Source: Prevotella sp. HJM029
Lineage (GTDB): Bacteria; Bacteroidota; Bacteroidia; Bacteroidales; Bacteroidaceae
DNA: 34,065 nt
NCBI RefSeq assembly: GCF_000599605.1
Contig: NZ_AZHT01000023.1
Span: forward strand, 1 to 34,065
Direction: 5' to 3'
The notes under the pieces are model-generated. The model saw only the letters and a program-made list of their open reading frames with translations. It was not told the origin of the DNA and ran no database searches. The position numbers and the translations under genes were made by a program. This document shows, piece by piece, positions 34,043 through 34,065 of the stretch (positions are counted from its first letter, which is position 1; every line of letters begins with the position of its first letter).

Positions 34043-34065
34043 CATCCATCGTTAGCAGGTGTGCA

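Noticed and set aside
33854-34045. Minus-strand 63-residue ORF at the right edge
   Set aside because: It overlaps the operon promoter and palindromic repeats and has low-complexity composition with no recognisable content.

Overview
The window is a 34 kb chromosomal segment from a member of Bacteroidota, most likely a Prevotella-like member of Bacteroidales. Three things support this. Several genes have the Bacteroidota promoter (TTTG, 19-20 nt, TAnnTTTG) and no start codon has a convincing Shine-Dalgarno sequence. There is a lipoprotein-type TamA homologue (TamL). A DUF5686-like outer-membrane protein lies directly upstream of an AddAB pair. No phage, plasmid, transposase, tRNA, rRNA or CRISPR locus is visible. 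The gene content is mostly housekeeping.

Layout from left to right. (1) 1-1846: a tandem hairpin array at the left edge (array A), then a leftward pair, a TrmH/SpoU rRNA-tRNA methyltransferase followed by a six-helix membrane protein. (2) 1869-4120: rightward tamL, sharing a 73-bp divergent promoter region with the methyltransferase. (3) 4258-6832: galE, then infC-rpmI-rplT, ending in a perfect hairpin shared with the convergent mnmE. (4) 6864-10008: a leftward operon of a PD40-like secreted protein, a uridine phosphorylase-like enzyme and mnmE. (5) 10052-10312: the second hairpin array (array B). (6) 10355-16895: a leftward operon lon-tgt-LptG-type permease-DEAD-box helicase. (7) 17008-17825: trmN6 and a terminator. 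(8) 17851-21853: a leftward operon glnS-TPR protein-dedA. (9) 22060-25324: a rightward operon of an LTA-synthase-like sulfatase, a PAP2 phosphatase and trmO, each overlapping the next by ATGA. (10) 25335-25658: the third hairpin array (array C), whose last unit is a perfect terminator. (11) 25765-33880: a leftward operon DUF5686-like protein-addA-addB. (12) 33881-34065: non-coding sequence with GC-rich palindromes.

Functionally the window is rich in translation and RNA modification (IF3, L35, L20, GlnRS, MnmE, Tgt, TrmN6, TrmO, a TrmH-family enzyme). It also holds envelope biogenesis genes (TamL, LptG-type permease, GalE, the sulfatase and PAP2 pair, DedA, DUF5686), proteolysis (Lon) and recombinational repair (AddAB).

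The most unusual signal is not a gene. Three tandem arrays with different sequences share one design: a 41-42-bp unit, an inverted repeat whose loop is exactly GGG or CCC inside an AGGGT/ACCCT core, and a T-tract on the + strand between hairpins. All three sit just beyond gene 3' ends. I do not recognise this as a named element.
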